64,000 nucleotides of DNA from Streptomyces sp. NBC_01231 (GCA_035999765.1 CP108521.1:6014001-6078000); one strand, 5' to 3'; counted from the first letter of the stretch, positions 45,463 through 56,996 are shown. Notes: generated from the letters alone by a model not told the origin. Translations and numbers: made by a program.

Positions 45463-46812
45463 CTACACCGCCCGCCAGGGCAGTTCCGCGGTGATCCGTG
45501 TCGGTCCGCCGGCCGGAGAGTCCACCACCAGGATTCCGTCCACCGCGCCCAGCCGCTCGGCCAACCCGGCCAGCCCCGAACCGGCGGAGGTGTCCGCGCC
45601 GCCCACCCCGTCGTCCACGACCTGGAGCATCAGGCGGTTCTCCACCTGCCACACGTCCACCGACGCCGACCTCGCCCCGCTGTGCTTGCTGACGTTCTGC
45701 AGCAGCTCCGACACCGTGAAGTACGCGATCCCCTCGATCGCGGGGGCCGGCCGCGCCGCCAGGTCCACCTCCACCTGCACCGGCACCGTGCACCGCGAGG
45801 CGACGGAGGACAGCGCGGCATCCAGACCGCGGTCCGTCAGCACGGCCGGATGGATACCCCGGGCGAGGTCCCGCAGCTCCTGCAACGCCGTCTTCACCTC
45901 ACCGTGCGCGTCACCCACCATCCGCGCCGCCTCCTGCGGATCCTCCGCCAGCTTCTCCTTCGCCAGTCCCAGGTCCATCGCCAGCGCCACCAGCCGGGCC
46001 TGCGCCCCGTCGTGCAGGTCCCGCTCGATGCGCCGCATGTCCGCGGCGGCCGTGTCGACCACAACCCCCCGGTCCGACTCCAGCTCCACCACCCGCGCCG
46101 ACAGCCGCGACGGCCCGAGCAGGCTGTGCACCAGCACCCGGTCCACCATCGTCAGCGCCCGCAGGATCCAGGGCGTCGCCAGCGTGATCAACAGCCCCAC
46201 CAACGCCGTCACGGTGATCTCGAACGGGTTGTCGAGGTACACGTGGTGGCTCTCGTCGCCGTACAGCTGGATCCCGCCCTGTCCGCCGTACAGCGGGAAG
46301 AGCCAGAACCACACTGGGTACGTCATCAGCGTCCAGCCGAGCGCGAAGAAGCTCACCGCGACGGCGAAGGAGAACACCGACCACGGCAGGTACAGCAACG
46401 CGTACAGCACGCTCCGCCACGAGGTGCCGCTCTTCAGGACGGCGCCCATCCAGGCCAGCGCGCCCCGCTTCCTCATCCGGAGCGGCTCCGGGGTGGCCAC
46501 GTCGAGTCCGAGCAGCACCCGCGCGCGGACCCGCTCCAGCGCCCCGAGACCCCGGCAGCCCGCCAGCCCCGCCGCCAGCACCGGAATCCCGAGGAACGTC
46601 ACGAGCAGCCCCATACCCAGCGAGACCATCGTGACGGCGTACACGAACATCAGGATGCCGATCGGCAGGCCCAGCAGCACATACGTCAGTTCTTGCCAGC
46701 TGCGCGCCTCGAACGGTGCCCGCAGCCCGGCCGGCAGACGGTGCCGTCGTACCCCCTCGGGGAACCCGAGCTCACTGTCGTGCCCGTAGCTCTGTCCGTA
46801 GTGCGTGGCCAT
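45463..46812 (-). CDS. Membrane sensor histidine kinase 1 (HisKA_3 type)
   Basis: 449 residues. Four or so membrane segments between residues about 40 and 250 form a Sensor-type membrane domain; the phospho-acceptor His is in [16 protein letters not shown] near 290, and the HATPase region includes [13 protein letters not shown] and '[10 protein letters not shown]'. The start at 46812 follows GGAGAAGGA; the frame remains open for another 2 kb upstream, which is read-through shadow, not gene. Paralogue of the next kinase. Confidence 0.92.
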   Translation of the reverse strand: MATHYGQSYGHDSELGFPEGVRRHRLPAGLRAPFEARSWQELTYVLLGLPIGILMFVYAVTMVSLGMGLLVTFLGIPVLAAGLAGCRGLGALERVRARVLLGLDVATPEPLRMRKRGALAWMGAVLKSGTSWRSVLYALLYLPWSVFSFAVAVSFFALGWTLMTYPVWFWLFPLYGGQGGIQLYGDESHHVYLDNPFEITVTALVGLLITLATPWILRALTMVDRVLVHSLLGPSRLSARVVELESDRGVVVDTAAADMRRIERDLHDGAQARLVALAMDLGLAKEKLAEDPQEAARMVGDAHGEVKTALQELRDLARGIHPAVLTDRGLDAALSSVASRCTVPVQVEVDLAARPAPAIEGIAYFTVSELLQNVSKHSGARSASVDVWQVENRLMLQVVDDGVGGADTSAGSGLAGLAERLGAVDGILVVDSPAGGPTRITAELPWRAV

Positions 46813-46940
46813 CGGCTCGTCCTTCTCCTCGTCCTGCGGCTGTCCCGTCGTACCTTCACTCTGCTGTGCCGCGGGCCTGTGGACCATGGAGTCCGTCGGC
46901 GTCTCCGGAGGGGGGTTTTCCCTACCTCCTGCCGCCGTGC

Positions 46941-48191
46941 CTACCTCTTGCCGCCGTGCCTCCCCTGTCCGCCGGCCCCGCCCGCGCCGGAGGCCTCCGT
47001 GCGGTCGCGCCAGGGCAGCTCCGCGGTGACGACCGTCGGACCGCCCGGGGGTGAGTCGATGACGAAGAGGCCGTCCACCGCGTCCAGGCGGTCGGCGAGG
47101 CCGCGCATGCCCGTACCGCCGTCGAGGCGCGCACCGCCGCGGCCGTCGTCCCACACCTGGATCAGCAGTCGGTCGTCCGACCGCCACACGTCCACCGACG
47201 CCGACTTCGCCCCGCTGTGCTTGCTGACGTTCTGCAGCAGCTCCGAGACGGTGAAGTAGGCGATGCCCTCGATGGCCGCGACCGGTCTCGCGTCCAGGTC
47301 CGCCGTCACCTTCACCGGCACCGTGCACCGCGAGGCGACGGAGGACAGCGCGGCATCCAGACCGCGGTCCGTCAGCACGGCCGGATGGATACCCCGGGCG
47401 AGGTCCCGCAGCTCCTGCAGCGCGAGCTTCACCTCGCCGTGCGCCTCCTCGACCATCGCCGCCACGACCTTGTCGTCGGCCTGCCCCTCCAGCAGCCTCT
47501 CCTTGGCCATGCCAAGCCCCATCGCCAGATTGACCAGCCGGGCCTGCGCGCCGTCGTGCAGATCGCGCTCGATGCGCCGCATGTCCGCCGCGGCCGTGTC
47601 GACCACGACACCCCGGTCGGACTCCAGCTCGGCGATCCGCCGCTCCAGTTCGTCGGAGGGCGACAGCAGGCCGCGCACCATCGCCCGGTCGACGTTGGTC
47701 AGCCCCCGCGCGATCAGCGGCAGCACCGGCCACAGCACGAACAGCGAGGTCAGGGTGAAGGCGAAGGTGAAAATGCCCCAAGGGAGCCGGATGAAGTCGT
47801 ACAGCATCGTCCGCCAGCCGACCGGATCCTTCAGTCCCATCCACAGCCGCTGGAAGAGTCCGCCGCCCCTCCTGTCCCACGGCAGCGGGCTCGGCTCGTC
47901 CACCCGCACCCCGAGCAGCGCCCTGGCCCGCGCCCGCTCCAGCCTGCCCAGCCGACGGGCGCCCATCAGCGCGACCGCGAGCAGCGGAAGTCCGATCACC
48001 GTGACGGTCAGCCCGATTCCGGTGGCGAGCACCGTCACGGTGTAGACGAATCCGATCAGCGCCATCGGAAGGTTCGCCAGAAGGTGGGCGATCTCCTTCC
48101 GGGTGTGCCGGGGGAAGGCGAATCGGGCCGGTGGCAGGCGGTCGTTGTCCGCTTCCCCGGAGGGGCTCGAGGCCGGGAGACGTTCGGTCAT
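46941..48191 (-). CDS. Membrane sensor histidine kinase 2 (paralogue)
   Basis: 416 residues, same architecture as kinase 1: membrane sensor domain to about residue 190, His in [16 protein letters not shown], HATPase with [13 protein letters not shown] and 'VWDDGRGGAR'. The C-terminal halves are very similar; 107 consecutive bases are identical between the two genes. It diverges from nuoA, so the kinases and response regulator may control the nuo operon. A 128-base gap separates it from kinase 1. Confidence 0.92.
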   Translation of the reverse strand: MTERLPASSPSGEADNDRLPPARFAFPRHTRKEIAHLLANLPMALIGFVYTVTVLATGIGLTVTVIGLPLLAVALMGARRLGRLERARARALLGVRVDEPSPLPWDRRGGGLFQRLWMGLKDPVGWRTMLYDFIRLPWGIFTFAFTLTSLFVLWPVLPLIARGLTNVDRAMVRGLLSPSDELERRIAELESDRGVVVDTAAADMRRIERDLHDGAQARLVNLAMGLGMAKERLLEGQADDKVVAAMVEEAHGEVKLALQELRDLARGIHPAVLTDRGLDAALSSVASRCTVPVKVTADLDARPVAAIEGIAYFTVSELLQNVSKHSGAKSASVDVWRSDDRLLIQVWDDGRGGARLDGGTGMRGLADRLDAVDGLFVIDSPPGGPTVVTAELPWRDRTEASGAGGAGGQGRHGGKR

Positions 48192-48304
48192 ACGGGTCAG
48201 CGTGCCGTGCGTCGGCCCGCCGCGCCATGAGGTGGACCGCCGCGACGCACTGGGGAAAACCCCACCCCCGACCACCTGCGGCTTCCGCAGGCGGTGACGG
48301 GCTG

Positions 48305-48333
48305 CTTACGCTCTCTTTAGCAGGGCCTAGACT
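48305..48333 (+). promoter_or_regulatory. Candidate nuo operon promoter
   Basis: CTTACG (weak -35), 17 bases, TAGACT (good streptomycete -10), 55 bases upstream of the nuoA GTG. Confidence 0.5.
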
Positions 48334-48387
48334 CCGGTGCGTACAGATCGTCGAACAGCAGCGTTCACAGGGAGCGAGGGACGGACC

Positions 48388-48780
48388 GTGCGGGAACCGA
48401 CCGCTGTCGCGGCGGACTACTTCCAGTCGTACTCGGTCGTCGGGCTGCTCGCCGTCGTCGGCGTGCTGTTCGTCGCGGTCGCCTTCGGCGCCGGACGCCT
48501 GCTGCGGCCCGTGGTCCCCACGCCCGAGAAGCTGCTGACGTACGAGTGCGGAGTCGACCCTGTCGGCGAGGGCTGGGCGCACACCCAGGTCCGCTACTAC
48601 GTGTACGCCTTCCTGTACGTCATCTTCGCCGTCGACTCGATCTTCCTGTTCCCCTGGGCCACGGTGTTCGCCGCTCCCGGCTACGGCGCGACCACCCTCG
48701 TGGAGATGTTCATCTTCCTCGGCTTCCTCGCCGTGGGCCTGCTGTACGCATACAAGAAGGGCGTCCTGACATGGACGTGA
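48388..48780 (+). CDS. nuoA: Complex I subunit A
   Basis: 130 residues, three membrane helices. The conserved '[17 protein letters not shown]' loop and '[10 protein letters not shown]' helix are present. Membrane subunit at the junction of the peripheral and membrane arms. GTG start after GAGGGACGG. It opens the ten-gene operon and overlaps nuoB by 10 bases. Confidence 0.95.
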   Translation: MREPTAVAADYFQSYSVVGLLAVVGVLFVAVAFGAGRLLRPVVPTPEKLLTYECGVDPVGEGWAHTQVRYYVYAFLYVIFAVDSIFLFPWATVFAAPGYGATTLVEMFIFLGFLAVGLLYAYKKGVLTWT

Positions 48781-49445
48781 CCCCCACTCCTTCCGAGCCC
48801 GTTCTGCTTCCGGAGCCGAAGCGGCTGGGTGCACTCGCCCGCCTCGCCCCCGAGCCGATGAAGGTGGTCCTGAACTGGGGCCGCCGCTACTCCCTCTGGG
48901 TCTTCAACTTCGGCCTCGCCTGCTGCGCGATCGAGTTCATCGCCGCGTCGATGGCCCGCCACGACTTCATCCGCCTCGGAGTGATCCCCTTCGCGCCCGG
49001 CCCGCGCCAGGCCGACCTGATGGTGGTCTCCGGCACGGTCACGGACAAGATGGCCCCGGCCGTGAAGCGCCTGTACGAGCAGATGCCCGAGCCGAAGTAC
49101 GTGATCTCGTTCGGCGCGTGCAGCAACTGCGGCGGCCCGTACTGGGACTCCTACTCCGTCACCAAGGGCGTCGACCAGATCATTCCGGTGGACGTCTACG
49201 TCCCCGGCTGCCCGCCCCGCCCCGAGGCGCTGCTCCAGGGGATCCTCAAGCTCCAGGAGAAGATCGCGCGGGAATCCTTGGGAGAGCGGTACGGGTCCGA
49301 CACGGGGCGCCCTTCGGCGGCGGCGCTGACGAGCGGGCTGGTGCGGGGGCCGGGTGCGGATTCGGGTTCGGGCGTTGATTCGGGTTCGGGTTCAGGCCGG
49401 GATTCCGATGCGGGCTCCGATTCGGGTTCGGGGGAGGGGCGATGA
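48771..49445 (+). CDS. nuoB: Complex I subunit B with a Ser/Gly/Asp tail
   Basis: 224 residues. Carries the terminal N2 [4Fe-4S] cluster: ligands in GLACCAIE, 'GACSNCGG' and 'PGCPPRPE' are all present, so the cluster should form. The last 45 residues are a low-complexity DSGSG-type tail not found in typical NuoB. NuoB normally contacts NuoD at the quinone site, but no nuoD is in this operon. ATGA overlap with nuoC. Confidence 0.95.
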   Translation: MDVTPTPSEPVLLPEPKRLGALARLAPEPMKVVLNWGRRYSLWVFNFGLACCAIEFIAASMARHDFIRLGVIPFAPGPRQADLMVVSGTVTDKMAPAVKRLYEQMPEPKYVISFGACSNCGGPYWDSYSVTKGVDQIIPVDVYVPGCPPRPEALLQGILKLQEKIARESLGERYGSDTGRPSAAALTSGLVRGPGADSGSGVDSGSGSGRDSDAGSDSGSGEGR

Positions 49446-50896
49446 CCGGGGTCGGTTGGCTGCCCGCTCCCGTCGAGGACCTGTTCGGTACGGAGGCCAC
49501 GGCCGAGGAGTCGTACGAGGTGCTGACGGTCGACGTACCGCCGGCGTCCTGGCTCGCCGCGCTTGAGGTGGCCCGCGACCGGCTGGCCTGCACCTACTTC
49601 GACTGGCTGAGCGCGGTCGACGAACCGGGCGCCGGCTTCCGCGTCGCGGCGCATGTCGTGGCGCTCTCCCCGGTGCGACGACTTCTGCTGCGTACGACGG
49701 TCCCCCACGAGGCCCCGGTCCTGCCGAGCGCGGTGAACGTGTTCGCGGGCGCGGCCTGGCACGAACGTGAGACGCACGAAATGTTCGGCGTCGACTTCCA
49801 GGGCCACCCGGCCCTTGACCACCTCCTGCTCCCCGAGGGCTTCGAAGGCCACCCCCTCCGCAAGGACTTCGTCCTCGCCGCCCGCGTCGCCAAGGCCTGG
49901 CCCGGCGCGAAGGAACCGGGGGAGTCCGCGGCGGGCGCGGCACACGGCGCCCCCAAACGCCGCCAGATGCTTCCCCCGGGCGTCCCCGACCCGAACGAAT
50001 GGGGCCCGCAGAAGGGCCAACTCCCACCGGCCCCGACCCGCCCGGCCCGGGGTGCGGGGCGCACCGCGACGGAGCGGCCGGCTCGCGGGGCGGGCGAGCG
50101 TCCGGTACGTGCGGCCGGCGAGCGTCCGGTACGCCGGGCGCGTTCGGCGTCGGAGGGCTCGGCGAGTCAGACGGAGGGATCGACGCGCCGGCCGGGGGAG
50201 TCGTCGGTGGAGGACCGGGAAGGGACGCCGCCGGCTGTGGACGCTCCGACTGCTCCGACTGCATCGGGCGCACCGGGTGTATCGGGGGCTCCGGGTGTAT
50301 CGGGTGTATCGGGGGCTCCGGGTGTATCGGGCGCGCCCGTCGATCCGGCCGCACCGGCCCGTCCGCGTCGAGCGCGCTCGGCATCGGAAGGCTCGGCCAG
50401 TCAGCAGGGCGGGACCGGAACCGGTGCGGGCGAAGGCCCCGGCTCCGGCCCGGCCCGACGTGCGCGCAGCGCCGGTGAGGGCTCCGCGTCGCAGCGCGCG
50501 CAGACCCCGGCGGAGGACACGCCTGCCCGTACGTCCCAGGGCTCCCGCAGCTCGGACGCCCCCTGGCACCACGCCCGCCCGACATTCGACGAACCGGAAC
50601 CGAGTGGCCCCGCCGGGCCTTCGACTGCCGGGCCTTCGGCTCCCGTTCCGAGTGGCCCCGCCGAACCGAGCGGCCCCGAACCTACGGCTCCCGAACCTAC
50701 GGCTCCCGAACCTACGGCTCCCGGACCGACGGCCCCCGGACCTTCGGCCCCCGAACCCATGACCTCCGCCCCCAAAGACACCTCCGAACCCCAAGACACA
50801 GCGGACTCCAAAGACACCGCTGACCCCGAAGCCCCCGCCCCCGACCCCGCCCCCCAGGCCGAAACCCCCGAAGACCCCACAGGAGGCACGCCGTGA
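49442..50896 (+). CDS. nuoC: Complex I subunit C with a long disordered extension
   Basis: 484 residues against about 150-250 for ordinary NuoC. Residues 1-160 are the NuoC (30-kDa) domain with the signature '[17 protein letters not shown]' and '[12 protein letters not shown]'. The remaining 320 residues are Pro/Ala/Ser/Arg-rich; the unit [13 protein letters not shown] recurs three times, followed by APGVSG and EPTAP runs. This is not a NuoCD fusion: no NuoD sequence is seen. The extension's role is unknown. Confidence 0.9.
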   Translation: MTGVGWLPAPVEDLFGTEATAEESYEVLTVDVPPASWLAALEVARDRLACTYFDWLSAVDEPGAGFRVAAHVVALSPVRRLLLRTTVPHEAPVLPSAVNVFAGAAWHERETHEMFGVDFQGHPALDHLLLPEGFEGHPLRKDFVLAARVAKAWPGAKEPGESAAGAAHGAPKRRQMLPPGVPDPNEWGPQKGQLPPAPTRPARGAGRTATERPARGAGERPVRAAGERPVRRARSASEGSASQTEGSTRRPGESSVEDREGTPPAVDAPTAPTASGAPGVSGAPGVSGVSGAPGVSGAPVDPAAPARPRRARSASEGSASQQGGTGTGAGEGPGSGPARRARSAGEGSASQRAQTPAEDTPARTSQGSRSSDAPWHHARPTFDEPEPSGPAGPSTAGPSAPVPSGPAEPSGPEPTAPEPTAPEPTAPGPTAPGPSAPEPMTSAPKDTSEPQDTADSKDTADPEAPAPDPAPQAETPEDPTGGTP

Positions 50897-51861
50897 ACGA
50901 CGCTCTCGACGTCGCCCTGCGACTCCTGATCGTCTTCGTCGTCTTCCTCACCTTCCCTCTGCTCGTCGGTCAGACCGAGCACAAGGTGATGGCCCACATG
51001 CAGGGCCGCCTCGGCCCGATGTACGCCGGCGGCTTCCACGGCTGGGCCCAACTCGTCGCGGACGGCGTGAAGTTCGCGCAGAAGGAAGACATCGTCCCCG
51101 CGGGCGCGGACCGCCGTATCTTCCAACTCGCCCCGGCCGTGGCCCTCCTCCCGTACCTCCTGGTCCTCCTGGCCATCCCCATCGGCCCTGGGGAGGGCGC
51201 CGTCGGCGAGGTCGTCGACGCGGGTGTCTTCTTCGTCCTGGCCGTGATGGGCGTAGGCGTCCTCGGCTCGCTCATGGCCGGCTGGGCCTCCGCCAACAAG
51301 TTCTCCCTTCTCGGCGGTCTCCGCACCGCCGCCCAGCTCCTCGCCTACGAACTCCCGATGCTGCTCACCGCCGCCTCGGTGGCGATGGCCGCCGGCACGG
51401 TGTCGCTCCCCGGGATCCTCGACGCCTTCGAGTGGTGGTGGCTGCCCTGGCAGATCGTCGGCGCGATAGTCTTCTTCGTCGCCGGCCTCGCCGAACTCCA
51501 GCGGCCTCCCTTCGACATGCCGGTCGCCGACTCGGAGATCATCTTCGGTGCCTACACCGAGTACACCGGCCTCCGCTTCGCCCTGTTCCTCCTCGCCGAG
51601 TACGCCGGAATCGTCGTCCTGTGCGGCCTGACCACCGTCCTCTTCCTGGGCGGCTGGCATGGTCCCTGGGGCGCCGACGGCCTCGGCTGGGTCTGGACCC
51701 TCCTGAAGGCGGCCGTCCTGGCCTTCGTCGTCATCTGGCTCCGCGTCACCTATCCCCGCCTGCGCGAGGACCAGCTCCAGAAGCTCTCCTGGACCCTTCT
51801 CGTCCCCCTCTCCCTCGCCCAGATCGCCCTCACCGGCATCGTCAAGGTGGTGATCCAGTAA
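50893..51861 (+). CDS. nuoH: Complex I subunit H
   Basis: 322 residues, eight membrane helices. Forms the quinone-channel floor; motifs '[16 protein letters not shown]', 'LAYELPMLL' and '[16 protein letters not shown]' with conserved acidic residues are intact, and the C-terminal '[16 protein letters not shown]' is typical. GTGA overlap with nuoC. Confidence 0.95.
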   Translation: MNDALDVALRLLIVFVVFLTFPLLVGQTEHKVMAHMQGRLGPMYAGGFHGWAQLVADGVKFAQKEDIVPAGADRRIFQLAPAVALLPYLLVLLAIPIGPGEGAVGEVVDAGVFFVLAVMGVGVLGSLMAGWASANKFSLLGGLRTAAQLLAYELPMLLTAASVAMAAGTVSLPGILDAFEWWWLPWQIVGAIVFFVAGLAELQRPPFDMPVADSEIIFGAYTEYTGLRFALFLLAEYAGIVVLCGLTTVLFLGGWHGPWGADGLGWVWTLLKAAVLAFVVIWLRVTYPRLREDQLQKLSWTLLVPLSLAQIALTGIVKVVIQ

Positions 51862-51863
51862 CC

Positions 51864-52439
51864 ATGGCCGAGCCTCTCCCGCCCACCCGGCCCCGCTTCC
51901 CCGGCTCAGGCCTCGCCAAGGGTCTGGCCGTCACCCTCCGCACGATGACGAAGAAGACCGTCACCGAGCAGTACCCGGACGCCCAGCCCGACCTCCCGCC
52001 CCGCACCCGCGGCGTCATCGGCCTGTTCGAGGAGAACTGCACGGTCTGCATGCTGTGCGCCCGCGAGTGCCCGGACTGGTGCATCTACATCGACTCCCAC
52101 AAGGAGACGGTCCCCCCGGCGGCACCGGGCGGCCGCGAGCGCAGCCGCAACGTCCTCGACCGCTTCGCCATCGACTTCTCCCTGTGCATGTACTGCGGTA
52201 TCTGCATCGAGGTCTGTCCTTTCGACGCCCTGTTCTGGTCCCCGGAGTTCGAGTACGCCGAGACCGACATCCGCGACCTCACCCACGAACGCGACAAGCT
52301 CCGCGAGTGGATGTGGACGGTCCCGGCCCCGCCCGCCCTCGATGCCGGCGCGGAGGAGCCCAAGGAGATCGCCGCCGCCCGCAAGACCGCCGAGAAGCTC
52401 GCGGCCACCCAGGCCGAGCCACAGGAGGGGACGTCGTGA
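51864..52439 (+). CDS. nuoI: Complex I subunit I (two [4Fe-4S] clusters)
   Basis: 191 residues. Two complete ferredoxin-type motifs, [12 protein letters not shown] and [12 protein letters not shown], for clusters N6a and N6b. The N-terminal 55 residues include the membrane-associated helix. An Ala/Lys/Glu-rich tail follows the clusters. With NuoB it provides an electron wire even though the NADH module is missing, so an electron donor such as ferredoxin could dock here. Start 2 bases after the nuoH stop. Confidence 0.95.
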   Translation: MAEPLPPTRPRFPGSGLAKGLAVTLRTMTKKTVTEQYPDAQPDLPPRTRGVIGLFEENCTVCMLCARECPDWCIYIDSHKETVPPAAPGGRERSRNVLDRFAIDFSLCMYCGICIEVCPFDALFWSPEFEYAETDIRDLTHERDKLREWMWTVPAPPALDAGAEEPKEIAAARKTAEKLAATQAEPQEGTS

Positions 52440-53023
52440 GCCTTGCCGCCGAAACCCACGGCTTCCTCTCCCCGACCGGCGTCGAGATCGCGTTCCTCCT
52501 GGTCGGCCTCGTCACCTTCGGCGCCGCACTGGTCACGGTCACCACCAAGCAGCTGGTGCACGCCGCCCTGTGGCTGGTGGTCGCCCTCGGCGGCCTCGCC
52601 GTCGAGTACCTCCTGCTCACCGCGGAGTTCATCGCCTGGGTACAGGTCCTCATCTACGTCGGCTCCGTCGTCGTCCTCCTCCTGTTCGGCCTGATGCTCA
52701 CCAGGGCCCCGATCGGCCGCTCCCCGGACGCCGACTCCGGCAACCGCTGGGCCGCCCTCACCGTGGCCGTCGCCGCGGCCGCCGCCCTGGTCTGGGTCGT
52801 CGTCGACGCCTTCCGCGCGACCTGGATCGACCTGGACGGACCCGCCGCCGGTTCCACCGAGGCCACCGGCGCCAGCCTCTTCCAGAACTGGGTGCTCCCC
52901 TTCGAGGCCCTCTCCGTCCTCCTCCTCGCCGCCCTCGTCGGCGCGATCGTCCTGTCCCGCAAGGCGAAGGCCGACGCGAGCCCGGCCGATACCGGCAAGG
53001 CCGACCAGGAAGGCGCCCGCTGA
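52436..53023 (+). CDS. nuoJ: Complex I subunit J
   Basis: 195 residues, five membrane helices; the third contains the conserved '[20 protein letters not shown]' with its pi-bulge Tyr-Val-Gly. Charged C-terminal tail. GTGA overlap with nuoI and one shared base with nuoK. Confidence 0.95.
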   Translation: MSLAAETHGFLSPTGVEIAFLLVGLVTFGAALVTVTTKQLVHAALWLVVALGGLAVEYLLLTAEFIAWVQVLIYVGSVVVLLLFGLMLTRAPIGRSPDADSGNRWAALTVAVAAAAALVWVVVDAFRATWIDLDGPAAGSTEATGASLFQNWVLPFEALSVLLLAALVGAIVLSRKAKADASPADTGKADQEGAR

Positions 53024-53424
53024 TGCACCTCGCCTATCCCGCCGTCCTCGCCGCTCTCCTCTTCTGCACCGGCCTGTACGGCGTCCTCGCCCGCCGCAAC
53101 GCGATCCTGGTCCTGATGTCGGTCGAGCTGATGCTCAACGCCGTCAACCTCAACCTCGTCGCCTTCGACGTCTGGCTCAGCCGGGCAGCGCAGGAGACCC
53201 TGCACTCCGGCCAGGCCCTCACCCTGTTCACCATCGCCATCGCCGCAGCCGAGATCGGCATCGGCCTGGCGATCGTCCTCGCCGTCCACCGCAACCGCGG
53301 CACCGCCGACATCGACAAGCTTCGCGACACCGCCGAAGGCCACGAGAGCAACCCGGCCGACGGCTCCGACAGCGACGCCCCCACGACCGGGACGGCCGCC
53401 GAGAAGGCTGAGGCCACCGCGTGA
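53023..53424 (+). CDS. nuoK: Complex I subunit K
   Basis: 133 residues, three membrane helices, with the two conserved Glu in '[18 protein letters not shown]' and '[14 protein letters not shown]' needed for proton movement. The usual length is about 100; the extra 35 residues form an acidic Thr/Ala tail. TGATG and GTGA overlaps at its ends. Confidence 0.95.
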   Translation: MHLAYPAVLAALLFCTGLYGVLARRNAILVLMSVELMLNAVNLNLVAFDVWLSRAAQETLHSGQALTLFTIAIAAAEIGIGLAIVLAVHRNRGTADIDKLRDTAEGHESNPADGSDSDAPTTGTAAEKAEATA

Positions 53425-55415
53425 CCACGACCACCCTCGCCGTCCTCGTCCCCCTCCTTCCGTTCCTCGGCGCCGCGGCCGGTCTGCTCCTGGGCCGCAC
53501 CGCCCCCGGCTTCATCCGCCCGCTCGCCGTCCTGCCGGTACTCGCCTCCCTCGGTCTCGCCGCGATCGTCGCCGTACGCCAGGGCGGCGACCACGCCATC
53601 GACGCCGCCACCGAACTCACCCCCACCGGCTCGGTCCCGATCGAACTCGCCCTCGACATCGACGGCTTCGCCGCCCTCGTCGCCGTCCTGGTGGCCTTCG
53701 TGGCCGTCTGCGTGCAGATCTACTCGACGGGCTATCTGCACGACGACCCGCGCTACCCGTCGTACGCCGCCCTCGTCTCCCTCTTCACCTCCGCGATGCT
53801 GCTCGTCGTCTACTCCGGCGACCTGATGCTGCTGCTGGTCGGCTGGGAGATCATGGGCATCTGCTCGTACTTCCTGGTCGGCCACTACTGGGAGACCCCG
53901 GAGGCCCGCGCCGCCTCCCTCAAGGCCTTCCTCGTGACCAAGCTCGGTGACGTCCCCTTCCTCATCGGCCTGTTCGCCCTCGCCACCGACGCCGGTTCCT
54001 TCCGGATCACGAAGGTCCTCGGCACCGTCGCACACGGCGGACTCGACCACCCGACCCTCATCGCCCTGCTGCTCCTGGCCGGCGTGGCCGGCAAGTCGGC
54101 GCAGTTCCCGCTGCACACCTGGCTCCCCGACGCGATGGCGGGCCCCACACCCGTCTCCGCGCTGATCCACGCCGCGACGATGGTCGCCGCCGGTGTCTAC
54201 TTCGTCGCCCGACTCCTCCCCGTCTTCGAGGCCTCCCGGGCCGCGATGGCCGTCCTCGCCGTCATGGCCGCCATCACAATGGTCGGCTCGGCCCTCGCCG
54301 CGCTCGCCCAGGACGACATCAAGCGCGTCCTCGCCTACTCGACGATCGGCCAGCTCGGCTACATGACCGGCGCCCTCGCCGTCGGCGACCGCGGAGCCGC
54401 CGTCTTCCACCTCCTTGCGCACGGCGCCTTCAAGGCGCTGCTGTTCCTCGCGGCGGGCGTGATCATCCACGCCGCCGGCACCAACTCGCTGGCCGCCATG
54501 TCCCGCATGAGCAACCTGCGCCACCGCGTCCCCGACGCCTTCTGGACGATGACCGTGGCGCTCCTCGCACTCGCCGCGATCCCGCCCTTCAGCGGCTTCT
54601 TCTCCAAGGAGTCCGTCCTCGGCGCCGCAGAGCACGTGGCCACCGGCCACACCGAGCAGGCCCCCGGCGCCGCCGGCTGGACCGTCCTCGTCGCCGGGCT
54701 CCTCACCGCCCTGCTCACCGCCGCCTACGCGACCCGCCTGTGGCTGCTCGCCTTCCACGGCCGAGGCGCCGAGGCCCCCGACCACGGCAGGCAGCCCCTC
54801 ACCATGACCGTGGTGCTGTGGGTCCTCGCCGCCCCGTCCCTCGCCGTCGGCGCGCTCGCCTACCGCACGCTGCCCGACTGGTTCGACGGCCGTGACCTCA
54901 CCCCCACCCTCACCACCTCGGTCCTCGGCACGGGAGTGGCCCTGGTCGGCGGCCTGGTCACCTACTCGGCCTGGCGGCATACCACCGCACTCGCGACCCG
55001 AGTCCCGCTCGGTGCGGTCGCCGCCCACCCCGAAGGCGACGCCGGTCAGGTGGAGGCCGAGGCCATCGCCAGCCACCAGCCCGCCTACGGAGACGTGGCC
55101 CACGCACCCGACCCGTCGGACCCGGCACGGCTCCTGCTCGGCCCGCTGCACCGCCACGCGGCCGTCGGCTTCCACCTCGACGCCGTGTACTCGGCCCTCT
55201 TCGTCCGCCCGGTCCAGGCCGGAGCCACCCTCGTCCGGTTCCTCGACCGCGAGGTCGTCGAGACCTACGTACGCGGCGCGGGCGCGCTGCCCCGGCTGCT
55301 CGGGACCGCCGTACGACGGGCCCAGACCGGCAATCTGCAGACCTATGTGAGCGCGCTGCTCGCCGGCACCGTCGTCCTGGTGGTCGCCGCCGTCCTCGTC
55401 GCCACCGGAGCGTGA
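53421..55415 (+). CDS. nuoL: Complex I subunit L (antiporter-like)
   Basis: 664 residues, about 16 membrane helices including the C-terminal lateral helix. Key charged residues are visible: Glu in '[21 protein letters not shown]', Lys in '[32 protein letters not shown]' and the later '[21 protein letters not shown]'. GTG start. Confidence 0.96.
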   Translation: MTTTTLAVLVPLLPFLGAAAGLLLGRTAPGFIRPLAVLPVLASLGLAAIVAVRQGGDHAIDAATELTPTGSVPIELALDIDGFAALVAVLVAFVAVCVQIYSTGYLHDDPRYPSYAALVSLFTSAMLLVVYSGDLMLLLVGWEIMGICSYFLVGHYWETPEARAASLKAFLVTKLGDVPFLIGLFALATDAGSFRITKVLGTVAHGGLDHPTLIALLLLAGVAGKSAQFPLHTWLPDAMAGPTPVSALIHAATMVAAGVYFVARLLPVFEASRAAMAVLAVMAAITMVGSALAALAQDDIKRVLAYSTIGQLGYMTGALAVGDRGAAVFHLLAHGAFKALLFLAAGVIIHAAGTNSLAAMSRMSNLRHRVPDAFWTMTVALLALAAIPPFSGFFSKESVLGAAEHVATGHTEQAPGAAGWTVLVAGLLTALLTAAYATRLWLLAFHGRGAEAPDHGRQPLTMTVVLWVLAAPSLAVGALAYRTLPDWFDGRDLTPTLTTSVLGTGVALVGGLVTYSAWRHTTALATRVPLGAVAAHPEGDAGQVEAEAIASHQPAYGDVAHAPDPSDPARLLLGPLHRHAAVGFHLDAVYSALFVRPVQAGATLVRFLDREVVETYVRGAGALPRLLGTAVRRAQTGNLQTYVSALLAGTVVLVVAAVLVATGA

Positions 55416-55421
55416 GCAGGC

Positions 55422-56996
55422 GTGATCGATATCAACGAGTCCGTGATGCAGTTCCTTCTGGCATTGATCGTGGTCGGTCCGCTCCTCGGGGCCGCCGCCA
55501 CTCTCCTGCCCGCCCCGCCCGGACTGAAGGGGAAGTCACCCGAGCAGGCCGTGCTGCGGCACGGGGTGACGGTCACCGGCGTGATCCTCGTCGCCGCGAT
55601 CGTCCTCGCGCTCGGCTTCGACCACGACCACCCGTCGAAGATGCAGGCCACGACCGACATCAGCTGGATCCCCGCACTCGACGTGCGGATCCACCTCGGC
55701 ATCGACGGCATCTCCCTCCCCCTTCTGGCCCTGACCGCGCTGCTGACCTTCCTCTGCGCGCTCTACTCCTACTTCAAGCTGCCCGCGGGCCCGTCCCCGA
55801 AGGCATTCGTCGCCCTGCTGCTCGTCCTCGAGTCCGGCACACTCGCGACCTTCGCCGTCCTCGATCTGATTCTGTTCTTCCTCGCCTTCGAGATGGTCCT
55901 CATCCCGATGTACTTCCTCATCGCCCGCTGGGGCGGTGAGCAACGGACCCAGGCAGCTTGGAAGTTCATCCTCTACACACTGCTCGGCTCCGTCGTCATG
56001 CTGCTCGGCCTGCTCCTGATCGGAATCAGGGCGGGCACATTCGACATGGTGGCACTCGCCACTGACAACGGCCGCTCGCTGACCACATCCGTGCAGGTCA
56101 TCGCCGTACTGGCGATCGGGATCGGGCTCGCGGTCAAGACCCCGATGTGGCCGCTGCACAGCTGGCTGCCCGACGCCCACACCGCCGCCCCCACCGTCGG
56201 CTCGGTCCTGCTGGCCGGCGTCCTGCTGAAGATGGGCACGTACGGGTTCGTCCGCATCCTGCTGCCTGTCGCGCCGGACGGCTTCCGCACCTTCGCGCCC
56301 TACCTCGCCGCCTTCGCCGTCGTCGGCATCATCTACGGATCCCTTGCCTGCCTCGCCCTCGCCAAGCAGGGAGCGAAAGGCGACCTCAAACGCCTCATCG
56401 CCTACTCCTCCGTCGGCCACATGGGCTTCGTCCTCCTCGGCATCTCGACCATGACCCCGACCGGCGTGAACGGCGCGCTGTTCGCCAACATCGCCCACGG
56501 CCTCATCACCGGGCTCCTCTTCTTCCTGGTCGGCGCGCTGAAGGACCGAACCGGCAGCACCGACCTGGACGCCCTGGCCGAGGAGACCGGCGCCGCCCTC
56601 TACGGCAAGGCCCCGCGCCTCGGCGGCCTGCTCGCGTTCGCCGCGGTCGCCTCGCTCGGCCTGCCCGGCCTAGCCGGATTCTGGGGCGAGATGCTGGCCC
56701 TGTTCGGCGCGTTCGAACCCGCCGACGGCCTCAGCCGCCCCGCCTTCCTCACCTTCATGGCGATCGGCGCCTTCGGCACTTTGCTGACGGCCGCGTACAT
56801 GCTCATCGTGGTCCGCCGCGTCTGCATGGGCGCCGTACCGCAGGAAGCCCCGAAACTCACCGACGTGCGCACCTACGAGTTCGCGGCCTGGACCCCGCTC
56901 GTCGCCCTCACCGTCGCCGCCGGCCTCTGGCCCAAGGCACTCCTCGGCCTGACCGACCCGGCCGTGCAGCAGCTCCTCGCAGGAGGCACCCGATGA
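55422..56996 (+). CDS. nuoM: Complex I subunit M (antiporter-like)
   Basis: 524 residues, 14 membrane helices. Conserved 'FEMVLIPMYFLIARWGG', 'VKTPMWPLHSWLPDAHTAAPTVGSVLLAGVLLKMG' and 'LKRLIAYSSVGHMGFV' carry the proton-channel Glu and Lys residues. GTG start 6 bases after the nuoL stop. Confidence 0.96.
   Translation: MIDINESVMQFLLALIVVGPLLGAAATLLPAPPGLKGKSPEQAVLRHGVTVTGVILVAAIVLALGFDHDHPSKMQATTDISWIPALDVRIHLGIDGISLPLLALTALLTFLCALYSYFKLPAGPSPKAFVALLLVLESGTLATFAVLDLILFFLAFEMVLIPMYFLIARWGGEQRTQAAWKFILYTLLGSVVMLLGLLLIGIRAGTFDMVALATDNGRSLTTSVQVIAVLAIGIGLAVKTPMWPLHSWLPDAHTAAPTVGSVLLAGVLLKMGTYGFVRILLPVAPDGFRTFAPYLAAFAVVGIIYGSLACLALAKQGAKGDLKRLIAYSSVGHMGFVLLGISTMTPTGVNGALFANIAHGLITGLLFFLVGALKDRTGSTDLDALAEETGAALYGKAPRLGGLLAFAAVASLGLPGLAGFWGEMLALFGAFEPADGLSRPAFLTFMAIGAFGTLLTAAYMLIVVRRVCMGAVPQEAPKLTDVRTYEFAAWTPLVALTVAAGLWPKALLGLTDPAVQQLLAGGTR

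Noticed and set aside
46813..48834. Open extension of histidine kinase 1 giving a 1123-residue protein
   Set aside because: The upstream part is an out-of-frame shadow of kinase 2; the ATG at 46812 has a ribosome site and gives a normal kinase.
49442..50896. NuoCD fusion
   Set aside because: The extra length is low-complexity repeat sequence; no NuoD motifs are seen.
53034..55175. 713-residue minus-strand open frame
   Set aside because: Antisense to nuoK and nuoL, Gly/Glu/Asp-rich with no domain.
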